A stretch of DNA of 64,000 bases. Origin: a bacterium. GTDB lineage: Bacteria > Vulcanimicrobiota > Vulcanimicrobiia > Vulcanimicrobiales > Vulcanimicrobiaceae. The position numbers were made by a program, and so were the translations under genes. Shown here piece by piece: positions 1 through 8,171 of this stretch (position 1 is its first letter; every line of letters begins with the position of its first letter). The stretch spans positions 47,983-111,982 of the forward strand of contig JAJYRI010000001.1 in NCBI GenBank assembly GCA_021794175.1, in the 5' to 3' direction. The notes beneath the pieces were generated by a model. The model made no database searches, was not told where the DNA came from, and saw only the letters and a list, made by a program, of their open reading frames with translations.

Positions 1-15
1 TAGCTCGTACGGAGA

Positions 16-1479
16 CTACGCGCGCTTCAAGCGTTCGACGAGTCGGCGCGCCGCAAGATCGAGCGTCGCGTCGCTGCTCTGGACGACGGAGATACTCGGC
101 TCGAGACGCGCGCGCACGAAGAGCCGTTGTAGCGCACCCTGCCAGAGCGACCGATATTCGGCGAGCGCCTCGCGGTCGAGGCTCGTCTCGCGATCGTTCG
201 GCGAAGCGGTAACGATCGCGTCGGCCATGAGGGCGAGCTCGAGCCGACGCGCGCGGTGAAAATCCCATGGGCGTTCGCCGCCGATCGCAGCGGCGACGCG
301 TTCGCGTACTTCGTCGGTGACATCGAGCGTTAGTACGATCTCGTCTTTGGCCGGTAACGGCGGCGGCAGATCGACGGCAATCGTCGGCGCAAATGATTCG
401 CCGGCATAGGCGGCGAGTTTCTCGGCCCGCCCGAGTTTTGCGTGGAGCGTGATCCGATGGAGCAGCGCGGCCTGGCGCTCGAGGTGGGCAAGCAACGGTG
501 ATGATTCTCCATCGACGCAGGCGAGCGCCGAAGCAAAGAGCGCATGCGTAACGAGCGTTGCGCCGCGACCCGCAGCAAAGGAGCGCTCGAAGAAGGCGAC
601 CGAGGGGCGGTCGAGGCGTCGATGCAGCGACGGGCTCGGAGCCGGCTGTGGGGCTGGGGCCGGTGCGGGAGGGGGTGTCGAGGTCGGTTCCGGTGCCGGG
701 GGCGGCGTGGGCGGCAGAGGTGCGGGCGCGATCGCTTCGGGAAGGGCGGGCTCGGCGGGCTTGGCGACCGGCGGGGCCGCGCTCGACAGCGCGGCGGCGG
801 TCGCCTCATATTCGATCTGCTCTTCCTCGTCGAGTTCGTAGATCGGCAGCTCTTCGGGCGGGCCGGAAGCGGGAGTGGCCGCGTCCGCGATCTCCTGCCC
901 GACGGCCGTTGCAAATGCCGTGGAACCGGTGCCGCGGGTGAGGCGAAGCGGCCGAGCGCCGATGACGGCGGCATTGCGCGAGCGTGCGTGCGGGAGCAGG
1001 AGGAGCGGTGTGACACCGGCGCCGACCTCGATGCGATAGGAGATCGTGCAGCGCTCTCCGGGAGCGAGTGTGCCGATGCTCAGCCCCTCGCCGAAGAGCT
1101 CCTCGGCGCGTTCGTCGTCGAGCGGCCGTCCATCGCGCTGCAACGTTCCCGCTCGATAGCGTGAAGCCGCCGGCATCGGAAGCGAGAGCTGAATATCCTC
1201 GGCGCCGATCCCGCCGTCGTTCGTGAGCGCCACGGTGACGCTGACGAGCGCGCCGGGGATCAGACCGCGTTCGGGGCCGGCGGCGAGTGCGAGATGGAGG
1301 ATCGCTCCGGCCGATGGGGCGACCGGCGCTTCATCGACCCGCGGGGCATCTTCGAGGTCGTCGAGATCGGCGGAGCGCGGCTCCCAGCGGCTCTCGCGGA
1401 TGGGGGCTCCTGCGGCCTGACGCTGGAGTTCGAGCAGCCGCATATCGGCGCTCACTTCGAAGTCGGGGCGCTTCGCCAT
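16..1479 (-). CDS. Hypothetical protein, DUF11-like domain plus Pro-rich linker
   Basis: Complete 487-residue protein that I do not recognise as a named family. Residues about 60-185 look like a DUF11/CARDB-type beta-sandwich (segments such as ALTNDGGIGAEDIQLSLP and IGTLAPGERCTISYRIEVG). Residues 210-225 are acidic, 240-290 form a Pro/Ala-rich linker, and 295-487 are mostly helical with no motif I can name. There is no signal peptide or membrane segment, so it is probably cytoplasmic or exported by another route. It starts 6 bp after an ExeA-like ATPase in the same direction, so the two are probably co-transcribed and may act together. Function unknown. Confidence 0.75.
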   Translation of the reverse strand: MAKRPDFEVSADMRLLELQRQAAGAPIRESRWEPRSADLDDLEDAPRVDEAPVAPSAGAILHLALAAGPERGLIPGALVSVTVALTNDGGIGAEDIQLSLPMPAASRYRAGTLQRDGRPLDDERAEELFGEGLSIGTLAPGERCTISYRIEVGAGVTPLLLLPHARSRNAAVIGARPLRLTRGTGSTAFATAVGQEIADAATPASGPPEELPIYELDEEEQIEYEATAAALSSAAPPVAKPAEPALPEAIAPAPLPPTPPPAPEPTSTPPPAPAPAPQPAPSPSLHRRLDRPSVAFFERSFAAGRGATLVTHALFASALACVDGESSPLLAHLERQAALLHRITLHAKLGRAEKLAAYAGESFAPTIAVDLPPPLPAKDEIVLTLDVTDEVRERVAAAIGGERPWDFHRARRLELALMADAIVTASPNDRETSLDREALAEYRSLWQGALQRLFVRARLEPSISVVQSSDATLDLAARRLVERLKRA

Positions 1480-1485
1480 CGTCGG

Positions 1486-2400
1486 CTACTTCGTGGCGAA
1501 TCGCCGAAAGAGCCGCGCGAAGAACGATTCATGCGGCGAAGAGCGGTGCGCGTCGGTAGGCGTGGGCGGGGTGGCCGGCAACTCGATTCCACGAGCGAAG
1601 AGCGCGCTGCGCACGTGGTCCTCGAGAACGAGCGGAGCGCTGCGATCTGCGGCTTCCTCCATGGCGAGGTGCGCGAGCATCGTGAGGCGGCGGGGGAGCC
1701 CCGCAGCGGCGCGGATGAGCACCTCGCGGGCCTCGGGTGAGAAGATCGCTCGCCCCGGCGGCAGCCCGGCGCGGGTTAGCCGATAGTCGAGCAGTGCCGA
1801 CGCCATTCCGTCGTCGAGACGGTCGAGGCGCAGCCAACCGTCGACGCGATCGGCGAGATTACCTCGCGCCTCGATGCGCAGTGCGAGCTCGCTCTGCCCG
1901 AAAAGAAGAATATTGAGGAGCTTCTTGGCCGGGACCTGATAGTTCAACAGCATGCGCAGCGCTTCGAGATTTGCATCGCTGAGGTTCTGTGCTTCGTCGA
2001 TAATGAGGACGAGGGTCCGCTTCTCAAGGATCGCCGATTCGAAGAGAAAGTTCTTGAGCGCGTTCTTAAGCGCCGCGCTGGAGCGGGGGGGCAGTGCGAG
2101 GCCGAAGACCTTGCCGACGGCTACCAAAAACTCGGTATCGCTTGCGAAGGTGGGGTCGAGAATCTTCCCGAGAACGACTGCGTCGTCGGAGAGCAGCTCT
2201 TGCTCGAGGGCCGCGCAAAGGCTGGTCTTCCCGGTACCCGGCTCGCCCAGGACGACCGTCATGCCGCGCGAGGCGTCGACCGACGCGGAGAGCCGCGTTC
2301 GGGCCTTTGCCAGTGCACCGAGTTCGCAATAAAAAAACGGATCCGCGGTATCCAGAAAAGGGTCCCGCTCCAGCCCGAAGTGTCGATGATAGCGCGCCAT
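1486..2400 (-). CDS. ExeA/GspA-like AAA ATPase
   Basis: 304-residue P-loop ATPase of the general-secretion-pathway A (ExeA/MSHA biogenesis) AAA family. The N-terminus MARYHRHFGLERDPF is the usual start of this family. Walker A is GEPGTGKTS (about residues 52-60) and Walker B is LVLIIDEAQ (about 130-138), followed by NILLFGQSEL, the sensor region. Family members drive assembly of secretion or polysaccharide export machinery, but the peptidoglycan-binding C-terminus of ExeA is absent. It precedes an unknown DUF11-like gene and is divergent from a glycan cluster, so a role in envelope assembly is plausible but only inferred. Confidence 0.85.
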   Translation of the reverse strand: MARYHRHFGLERDPFLDTADPFFYCELGALAKARTRLSASVDASRGMTVVLGEPGTGKTSLCAALEQELLSDDAVVLGKILDPTFASDTEFLVAVGKVFGLALPPRSSAALKNALKNFLFESAILEKRTLVLIIDEAQNLSDANLEALRMLLNYQVPAKKLLNILLFGQSELALRIEARGNLADRVDGWLRLDRLDDGMASALLDYRLTRAGLPPGRAIFSPEAREVLIRAAAGLPRRLTMLAHLAMEEAADRSAPLVLEDHVRSALFARGIELPATPPTPTDAHRSSPHESFFARLFRRFATK

Positions 2401-2453
2401 GCAACGGAGGTTATTGGCGTTATCGGGGAAGAATCATCTTGGGCGTAATCCAG

Positions 2454-2479
2454 CTTCGGCCTTCATCTTCGGCCTTCAT
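2454..2479. repeat. Two tandem copies of a 13-bp unit
   Basis: The unit CTTCGGCCTTCAT occurs twice back to back without mismatch in the 140-bp divergent gap between the ExeA-like gene and the GT2 gene. It may be a slipped-strand duplication or a pair of regulator sites. Nothing else in this gap (2401-2543) is recognisable. Confidence 0.6.
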
Positions 2480-2546
2480 CGAGGAAGGCACCTGGCGCCG
2501 AGCTCATACGACGACCGTCATCGCGACCGCGCCTTCTTGGAGAATG

Positions 2547-3821
2547 ATGCAGCAAAACGTCCAATACCCGGGTGATTCCGTATTGCGCGTGGTCCGAGCG
2601 GAATTTGACAGTCTCTATTACCGGTCAGCCAACGATGATGTGTCGCGTTCCGGAATCGACCCCGTCTATCATTACGTCAACTACGGATGGAAAGAGGGGC
2701 GACGTCCGCGACCCGACTTTGACCCGCAAGGGTACCTCGAGTGCAACCAGGACGTTGCAAATGCCGGCATCGAGCCGTTTTACCATTACTTGCGGTTCGG
2801 CCGCGAGGAACGCCGGGCTCCCTATGGTGGCGCGATAGCTTCCCGAAGCCCTAGCGAATCGCCGGCCGTCTCAATCCTCATCCCCGCATTTAGGCCTGAT
2901 TTTCTCGATACGTGCATATTAAGCGCGCTTGCCCAAACCTACCAGGATTTCGAGATCCTTGTTAGTGACGACTCGATCGGCGATGAAGTGCAATCCGTTG
3001 TATCAAAATGGCAAGATAAGCGAATACGATATATCAGCAACCCCCAACGCCAGGAGCCGGGAGCAAATCGCGATTACCTCATCGCGAATGCTAGCGGAAA
3101 GTATCTAAAGTTTCTTTTTGACGATGACTTTTTGCTGCCGACCTCGCTCGCTACGTTGGTGGAATTAACGCAAATGTTTTCGGCAGACATTGTTTTTCAC
3201 GCTCGATATGAAGTCGACGAACACGGTCGAATCGAGGGAGCGACTATACCGTTCGGATTTAACCAACCGCGAACGATCGATAGAAACGAATTTGTCGACC
3301 GAGTAATCGCGCGCTCAGAGAACGTAATCGGCGAGCCGAGCAATATTCTCCTGTCGACGAACGCGCTTTTACATATGGATCGACCCTTCATGCTCTTCGA
3401 CAGGAGAATGCGTTTTTTAACGGACGTAGCGCTCTACTGCAATTGTTTTGCCGCTGGTCTCCGTATGGCACTTGTTGGGAAGATCGGGAGCGCGTTTCGT
3501 CGCCATGCAACGCAGAATTCAAAATCAAAGGGCGCGATTTACTCAGCCGGTTTGTTCGAATGGGAATTTATACTTCGGTGGGCTGCCGATCGTGGATGGC
3601 TAGGTGACGATGTCTATTTGCAATCGATGGCGCGCTTATTCATCGAACTTTATCGCCCGAACATTGTGGATTTTCCGGAGTTGGAAATGTTTATCGAGCT
3701 TGCCGGACGAGGAAGCGGCGGAAAATACCTAACCGATGAGTTTTTAGCTGTTTTGGATGCCGCTCATAAAATTGTTGATGCACGCGTCCTGCGGTCTCGA
3801 CGCGATCGGATAGAAGCCTGA
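2547..3821 (+). CDS. GT2 glycosyltransferase with N-terminal HYxxxGxxEgR repeats
   Basis: Family 2 glycosyltransferase of about 424 residues. A GT-A fold begins near residue 107 (VSILIPAFRPDF), with a DD pair at VSDDS and the metal-binding DDD in KFLFDDDF. The first 95 residues carry two copies of a motif (DPVYHYVNYGWKEGRRPRP and EPFYHYLRFGREERRAP) seen at the N-termini of rhamnan- and lipopolysaccharide-type transferases. Start chosen at the second of two adjacent ATGs because GGAG at 2539-2542 is 4 bases away; 2544 is the alternative. The gene is AT-richer than the rest of the window. Sugar donor and acceptor are unknown. Confidence 0.85.
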   Translation: MQQNVQYPGDSVLRVVRAEFDSLYYRSANDDVSRSGIDPVYHYVNYGWKEGRRPRPDFDPQGYLECNQDVANAGIEPFYHYLRFGREERRAPYGGAIASRSPSESPAVSILIPAFRPDFLDTCILSALAQTYQDFEILVSDDSIGDEVQSVVSKWQDKRIRYISNPQRQEPGANRDYLIANASGKYLKFLFDDDFLLPTSLATLVELTQMFSADIVFHARYEVDEHGRIEGATIPFGFNQPRTIDRNEFVDRVIARSENVIGEPSNILLSTNALLHMDRPFMLFDRRMRFLTDVALYCNCFAAGLRMALVGKIGSAFRRHATQNSKSKGAIYSAGLFEWEFILRWAADRGWLGDDVYLQSMARLFIELYRPNIVDFPELEMFIELAGRGSGGKYLTDEFLAVLDAAHKIVDARVLRSRRDRIEA

Positions 3822-3822
3822 A

Positions 3823-4548
3823 ATGGGGAAAGACGTTCACAAAGTTTCCTATCCGAAGCACGACTATGATGAATATCCGAAAACACTGCCCGCAGATGAT
3901 TTTTGGGGCCAGGTCAGGCGAACGGTTAATGGTGAATCTGTAGGTGCGGAACAGATAGGCATGATCGTAAGTGCGGTCCGCACGGCCCTCGCGCTTGAAC
4001 CCAGCGACGGGCTGCTAGATATTGCCTGCGGTAACGGTGCTCTCTCAAAGGAATTTTTCGGCGATGTCGAGTGCTTTCTAGGTATCGATTCATCGGAGTA
4101 CCTGATTAGCGTTGCAAATAGAAATTTCGCTGATCTTCCAAGATATCGGTTCGAGCGAGTTAGCGTTCGCTCGTTTGTGTCTTCAGAGCAAAAATATTCA
4201 GAGCTCAACAAAGCGATGTGCTATGGGAGTTTCTCGTATTTTAGTAAAGAAGATGGCGAATACCTGCTCCAACAGTTACCGCGATGTTGTCCAAATATCT
4301 ACACCTTGTTTATAGGCAATAATCCGGATCTCGAGCGGGCGCAATTGTTCTATAAAGATGCACCTCTCGATGCGGATATATTAAAGTCGCATCAATCGCA
4401 AATCGGAATTTGGAGATCAGAGGCTGAATTCGTCGATCTAGCTCATCGATCCGGATGGGAGTGCGAAGTTCGTACCATGCCGCGAGAGTTTTACGCATCG
4501 CACTATCGTTTTGATATCGTTCTTAGACGCAATAGGGAAACGAAATAG
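3823..4548 (+). CDS. Class I SAM-dependent methyltransferase
   Basis: 241-residue Rossmann methyltransferase. Motif I is LLDIACGNGALSK (about residues 64-76), followed by the acidic strand end LGIDSSEYL. It starts one base after the stop of the GT2 gene and is followed directly by a FemAB-like gene, so all three are probably one operon. A methyl transfer onto a sugar or lipid-linked glycan intermediate is likely from context; the substrate cannot be read from the sequence. Base composition is AT-rich relative to the flanking housekeeping genes. Confidence 0.8.
   Translation: MGKDVHKVSYPKHDYDEYPKTLPADDFWGQVRRTVNGESVGAEQIGMIVSAVRTALALEPSDGLLDIACGNGALSKEFFGDVECFLGIDSSEYLISVANRNFADLPRYRFERVSVRSFVSSEQKYSELNKAMCYGSFSYFSKEDGEYLLQQLPRCCPNIYTLFIGNNPDLERAQLFYKDAPLDADILKSHQSQIGIWRSEAEFVDLAHRSGWECEVRTMPREFYASHYRFDIVLRRNRETK
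4534..4538 (+). promoter_or_regulatory. Ribosome binding site supporting a TTG start
   Basis: AGGGA lies 10 bases upstream of the TTG at 4549, which follows directly on the preceding stop codon. It supports TTG as the start of the FemAB-like gene; the next in-frame ATG (4597) has no comparable site. Confidence 0.5.
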
Positions 4549-5934
4549 TTGGATCGGGCATCCGGAAGCACTATCCTCAATGTGGATGGCGCACAAATGG
4601 AAATAGGCGTCGAAATTTCTTTTGAAGATATCGACCGTAATGGGGTTGCTTGGTGCGAACCGGTGCGCGCGCTCGTTGGTCAACCTGCGCAGACCGTTCG
4701 ACTTTTGGGGGTTCTCATCGTCGTTGCAGCCATTTGCCGCGAGGGGGGGCGTATTCGCGATGCACTGGGTGCGCTTCGAATGGCGAGGAGAATATCTGCT
4801 GGATCGCTTCGCTCCATTGGAGCGTCGATAGCGGAGACCCTCAGCATCCTCGGAAGGAACGCAGCATCAGATGCCGATGTGACGGCAGTTTCATACGCCT
4901 CGGAGCCAGAGAAGTTTCTGCAGTATATAAACGGCAATCGGATCAGCGGTAGCTCCTACCATCCCGGCCTTGAGTACGGCGGATTGTTTGGAATTCCCGG
5001 TTTCGATGGTCGGCTCGATAGACCTGACGTGGATAATGTCTCGTTTCTCATTTTAATCGAGGGGCGAGTTGCCTGCGTGGTTCCTATGCTGATCTATCCG
5101 GATCATGTTGGATCGTGGGTGAGGTGGGTCGAAGGCATGCCGGGAATGCCGATTGAGGTGTTTTGTAGTGCGGCCGTTGATCGAGCCGCTATATATAAGT
5201 GTTTAGGACTGTATTTGAAGGACCTAATCCGATGTTATGGTGTAAGAATGTTCAGCGTTCACGAAGAGCCGGCACACGCGGTTGCGCTCTCTCGGAGCAT
5301 GGGACACCATTTTGGATATAGCTTGGAAGTCTGGGATAGGCCTATCGTTGACTTAACGCGCGACATCGAGAGTATATATGGTGGCGTTCGCAAGAGCTAT
5401 AAGTCATCGATTAATTGGGGACGCCGATATTTAGAAATGCGCTATTTTTCAGGATCTCAACTTGATGACGACGCCGTTAGTGGCGCCCTACGTGCGCTCC
5501 GAAAATCACAGGAGCAGATGTACTCCCAATATGGCGATGCTTTCGATAGAAAGTTGTTCGACGAAGCGATCGCTATGTGCAAACAGGGAGACGGAGAAGT
5601 GTCCATATCGTATCTTCCCGATGGCGAGGTATGCGGGGCCGTCATCGCTACCGACGCCGGCGGGATATCTTATTATGCATTGGGAGGATCTCGCATCGTG
5701 AACGGCAATCGAAATCCATCCCAGTGGAACGTGTTTCATGCCATTGAACGCGCGAAGATTCGGGGAAATGTCGAGTTCCATTTAGGCCGCCTATTCGGCC
5801 CACCAATTTCAAGTAATGGCTACTCTATAAGAAAGATGTCGAAGCGCGAACGCGACATCTCGTTTTTTAAGCACGGCTTCTCAGGGTATTCAGAAAGTCG
5901 GTATGTATATCAATTCATGACGGACGCCCTCTAA
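4549..5934 (+). CDS. FemAB/GNAT-like acyltransferase
   Basis: 461 residues if read from TTG at 4549 (ATG at 4597 is an alternative). The C-terminal half, about residues 225-461, resembles the FemAB / Acetyltransf_6 branch of the GNAT fold: RKSYKSSINWGRR, then GEVCGAVIATDAGGISYYALGG, NPSQWNVFHAIERAK and a C-terminal FFKHGFSG segment. Family members transfer aminoacyl or acyl groups to peptidoglycan precursors or sugar amines. Next to aminotransferases that could make amino-sugars, N-acylation of such a sugar is a reasonable guess. The N-terminal 110 residues are not recognised. AT-rich, like its neighbours. Confidence 0.7.
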   Translation: MDRASGSTILNVDGAQMEIGVEISFEDIDRNGVAWCEPVRALVGQPAQTVRLLGVLIVVAAICREGGRIRDALGALRMARRISAGSLRSIGASIAETLSILGRNAASDADVTAVSYASEPEKFLQYINGNRISGSSYHPGLEYGGLFGIPGFDGRLDRPDVDNVSFLILIEGRVACVVPMLIYPDHVGSWVRWVEGMPGMPIEVFCSAAVDRAAIYKCLGLYLKDLIRCYGVRMFSVHEEPAHAVALSRSMGHHFGYSLEVWDRPIVDLTRDIESIYGGVRKSYKSSINWGRRYLEMRYFSGSQLDDDAVSGALRALRKSQEQMYSQYGDAFDRKLFDEAIAMCKQGDGEVSISYLPDGEVCGAVIATDAGGISYYALGGSRIVNGNRNPSQWNVFHAIERAKIRGNVEFHLGRLFGPPISSNGYSIRKMSKRERDISFFKHGFSGYSESRYVYQFMTDAL

Positions 5935-5938
5935 GACG

Positions 5939-6691
5939 CTAATCGAGAGGGCGAAGTGCGTTTGCGCGCAAAACGATCGCGGCCTCCGAAATAGCTTCGA
6001 CATCGATGTTATATGCGGATAGAATGTTTGTTTCTGGAACCCAGTGGGGTTCGAGCCGTTCTTGGTCGGAGCTGATTAGAAATGTGTTGTTTCCTTTTAG
6101 CGAAAAAGTCGAAAGGAAGCGATGCGTTAATAGTTCCGAAAGGCGCTTGTGTTCGTGCGCGGAAGCATTGATTGCGAACGTTCCGCCTTCGCGCATACGC
6201 GCCCTCACGGAGTCATAGAAATCCGCGTTTGTGAGAAATACCGGGGTTTCGAGGGACGGTCCCCAGATGTCGCATGCAACGAGATCGTATCTTGATGTTG
6301 AGTTCATTACAAAGTCGGCTGCATCTCCGGATATCAAATTGAAGTTCGCCTTATTTAGCGGGAAGAAATATTTATGGGAAATATCGAAGAGCTCGCGGTT
6401 TGAATCGACAACGTCCACACTCGCCTCCGGGAATAGGCTTGAAATCGCATGAAGAGCGATTCCGGCTCCGAGGCCAAGAAAGAGGACGTTATGAAGTGCT
6501 ACCGCCGGCGTAAACGCTGCGTAGGTCAGATGACGGGTAAATTCATGTAGTTGGTGAAGCGGTCGCGAGGTCTTAACGGCTCCTTGGCAACTTGAAAATG
6601 CCGGCCCAAAAAAGAGCTGCCGCTGCGTGTCGCCGTCGGCGTCTACTATTTCGCATACGCGGATATGTTGAGACTGGTAGAGAGTGTTCAT
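5939..6691 (-). CDS. Spermidine-synthase-like methyltransferase-fold protein
   Basis: 250 residues with the spermidine synthase (polyamine aminopropyltransferase) Rossmann fold. The binding motif VLFLGLGAGIALH is at about residues 69-81, the acidic D96 is in VDVVDSNRE, and the catalytic-region acid is in LVACDIWGP. The usual YHE segment of true spermidine synthases is not obvious, so a methyltransferase-like role is equally possible. It lies opposite to its neighbours and converges on the FemAB-like gene with a 4-bp gap. Its start borders the 262-bp divergent gap before the first DegT gene. Confidence 0.7.
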   Translation of the reverse strand: MNTLYQSQHIRVCEIVDADGDTQRQLFFGPAFSSCQGAVKTSRPLHQLHEFTRHLTYAAFTPAVALHNVLFLGLGAGIALHAISSLFPEASVDVVDSNRELFDISHKYFFPLNKANFNLISGDAADFVMNSTSRYDLVACDIWGPSLETPVFLTNADFYDSVRARMREGGTFAINASAHEHKRLSELLTHRFLSTFSLKGNNTFLISSDQERLEPHWVPETNILSAYNIDVEAISEAAIVLRANALRPLD

Positions 6692-6953
6692 ATTATGGCG
6701 TGACTACTTCGCTCGTGGCCGTGCGGCCACCTTACCCGTGTGCCAACGGTCGACCCCGGCTGGACGGCTTGCTTATATGCTGATCGTTAGGAACGTACGG
6801 GTGCTCGATCTTAATAGTCGGGGTTCTGGGGAGCATGGTATGCGCTCGGAGGGCTGTGTAGGCGGTAGCTCTAATGTCGGTTGCGTGAGGAGGTCAACAG
6901 AAATAGGTAGTGTGCAGGTTCCTTTCGCGGGCCGAAGGAACGTCGATAACGCT
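6692..6953. other. Divergent intergenic region
   Basis: The largest gap in the window (262 bp), between the spermidine-synthase-like gene and the first DegT-type gene. It holds a 6-bp inverted repeat (GTGGCC-GTGC-GGCCAC, 6715-6730) and a purine-rich GAGGAGGT at 6887-6894 that is not placed before a usable start. I see no tRNA or convincing small gene. Promoters for both flanking genes must lie here but are not obvious. Confidence 0.5.
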
Positions 6954-8171
6954 ATGTCGACGGTGAGTCAGAAATATCGCGTTCAGGACCTCGCTCGGTT
7001 CGGTGGAACGAAAACCTTCGATCGGGTGCGCGGAACCCCGAACTTAGTGCGGCCGGATATCGAAAAAGTTCTAAACTACTCGCATGAGTTTTTTGAGGCG
7101 CGGCGTTACACCAACGGCGGGCCCCTCGTTCGGAAATTGGAGGCTAGGCTGGCTCTCCTTCACGGAGTGAAGCATTGTGTCGCTTTTTCGAACGCTTTCT
7201 GGGCGATCGTGACGACGATTCGGTCGCTTTCGATAGACGGGCGCACGGAATTGGTGATGCCTTCGCTCACGTACCGGCGCCTCGCGGATATCGTTTCCTG
7301 GACCGGTCTTACGCCGCATTTTTGCGAAGTCAATCCGGAAACGCTGGCGATGGATCCGAAATTTGCAATCAAGGCCGTAAACGAACGCACGGCGCTGTTG
7401 TTGTCACCGCATCCGATCGTGAACAACTGCGATATTGCCGGCATGGAAGAGCTTTCGCAGCAGACGGGTATCCCGCTGGTTTTCGATTCCGTCGAATCGG
7501 CTATGGAAACCTACCGCGGCAAGATGATCGGCGGTTTTGGGCGGGCGGAATGCTTTTCGATGCACTCCAGCAAGCTGCTCAACGGCTTCGAGGGCGGGTA
7601 TGTCACGACTAACGACGGAGCGCTCGCCGAGCAATTGGCCTATATTCGCGGTTTCGGCTTTGCCGACGAAGATAAGGTCGTCGCCCTCGGTCTCAATGCG
7701 AAACTCAACGAGGTCCACGCCGCGATGGCGCACGCGGCCATCGACGATTTACCCGACCAAATCGAAAGGAACAAAAAGCGTTACCATGCTTACCGTTCCT
7801 TGCTGGAGAACCTACGGGAAATTCGACTGCTTGAATTCGATGCCGACGAACGGCGCTGTTTTAAGAGTATCGTTGTCGAATTGCTCGATTCGTGGCCGCT
7901 CTCGCGATCCGAGACAATCGATCTATTACACGCCGAAGGGGCGCTGGTGAGGCCATACTATTCCCCTCCCCAACATTTGAAGAAGATGGCCTATGCAACC
8001 ATCTGCGAGGATTTGCACGAGACGGAGCGTCTCGCCGAGCGATTCCTACTTTTGCCGTGCGGCGAGCACGTGGACGAAGAGGATATACGTCAGGTGGTCG
8101 ACCTGCTCGTTTTCATGCGCGGACATTCGACGGAGATTCGCGCGGCATTTGCGGGAGGGGCGCGGTCATGA
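6954..8171 (+). CDS. DegT/DnrJ/EryC1-family PLP aminotransferase 1
   Basis: 405-residue sugar aminotransferase-like protein. The PLP lysine is K207 in FSMHSSKLLNGFEGG, and D178 (LVFDSVESA) would contact the pyridine nitrogen. Family members aminate nucleotide-linked keto-sugars. Start chosen at ATG 6954 because conserved sequence begins soon after and AAGGAA lies upstream; an open frame continues upstream but reads as non-protein. It overlaps the next gene by ATGA and is clearly paralogous to it (RRYTNGGPL versus RRYYTNHGPL). With rmlA/rmlB nearby, a dTDP-keto-sugar substrate is likely. Confidence 0.85.
   Translation: MSTVSQKYRVQDLARFGGTKTFDRVRGTPNLVRPDIEKVLNYSHEFFEARRYTNGGPLVRKLEARLALLHGVKHCVAFSNAFWAIVTTIRSLSIDGRTELVMPSLTYRRLADIVSWTGLTPHFCEVNPETLAMDPKFAIKAVNERTALLLSPHPIVNNCDIAGMEELSQQTGIPLVFDSVESAMETYRGKMIGGFGRAECFSMHSSKLLNGFEGGYVTTNDGALAEQLAYIRGFGFADEDKVVALGLNAKLNEVHAAMAHAAIDDLPDQIERNKKRYHAYRSLLENLREIRLLEFDADERRCFKSIVVELLDSWPLSRSETIDLLHAEGALVRPYYSPPQHLKKMAYATICEDLHETERLAERFLLLPCGEHVDEEDIRQVVDLLVFMRGHSTEIRAAFAGGARS

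Noticed and set aside
6687..6953. N-terminal extension of the first DegT gene
   Set aside because: The frame stays open but the residues are not protein-like, and family similarity starts after ATG 6954.
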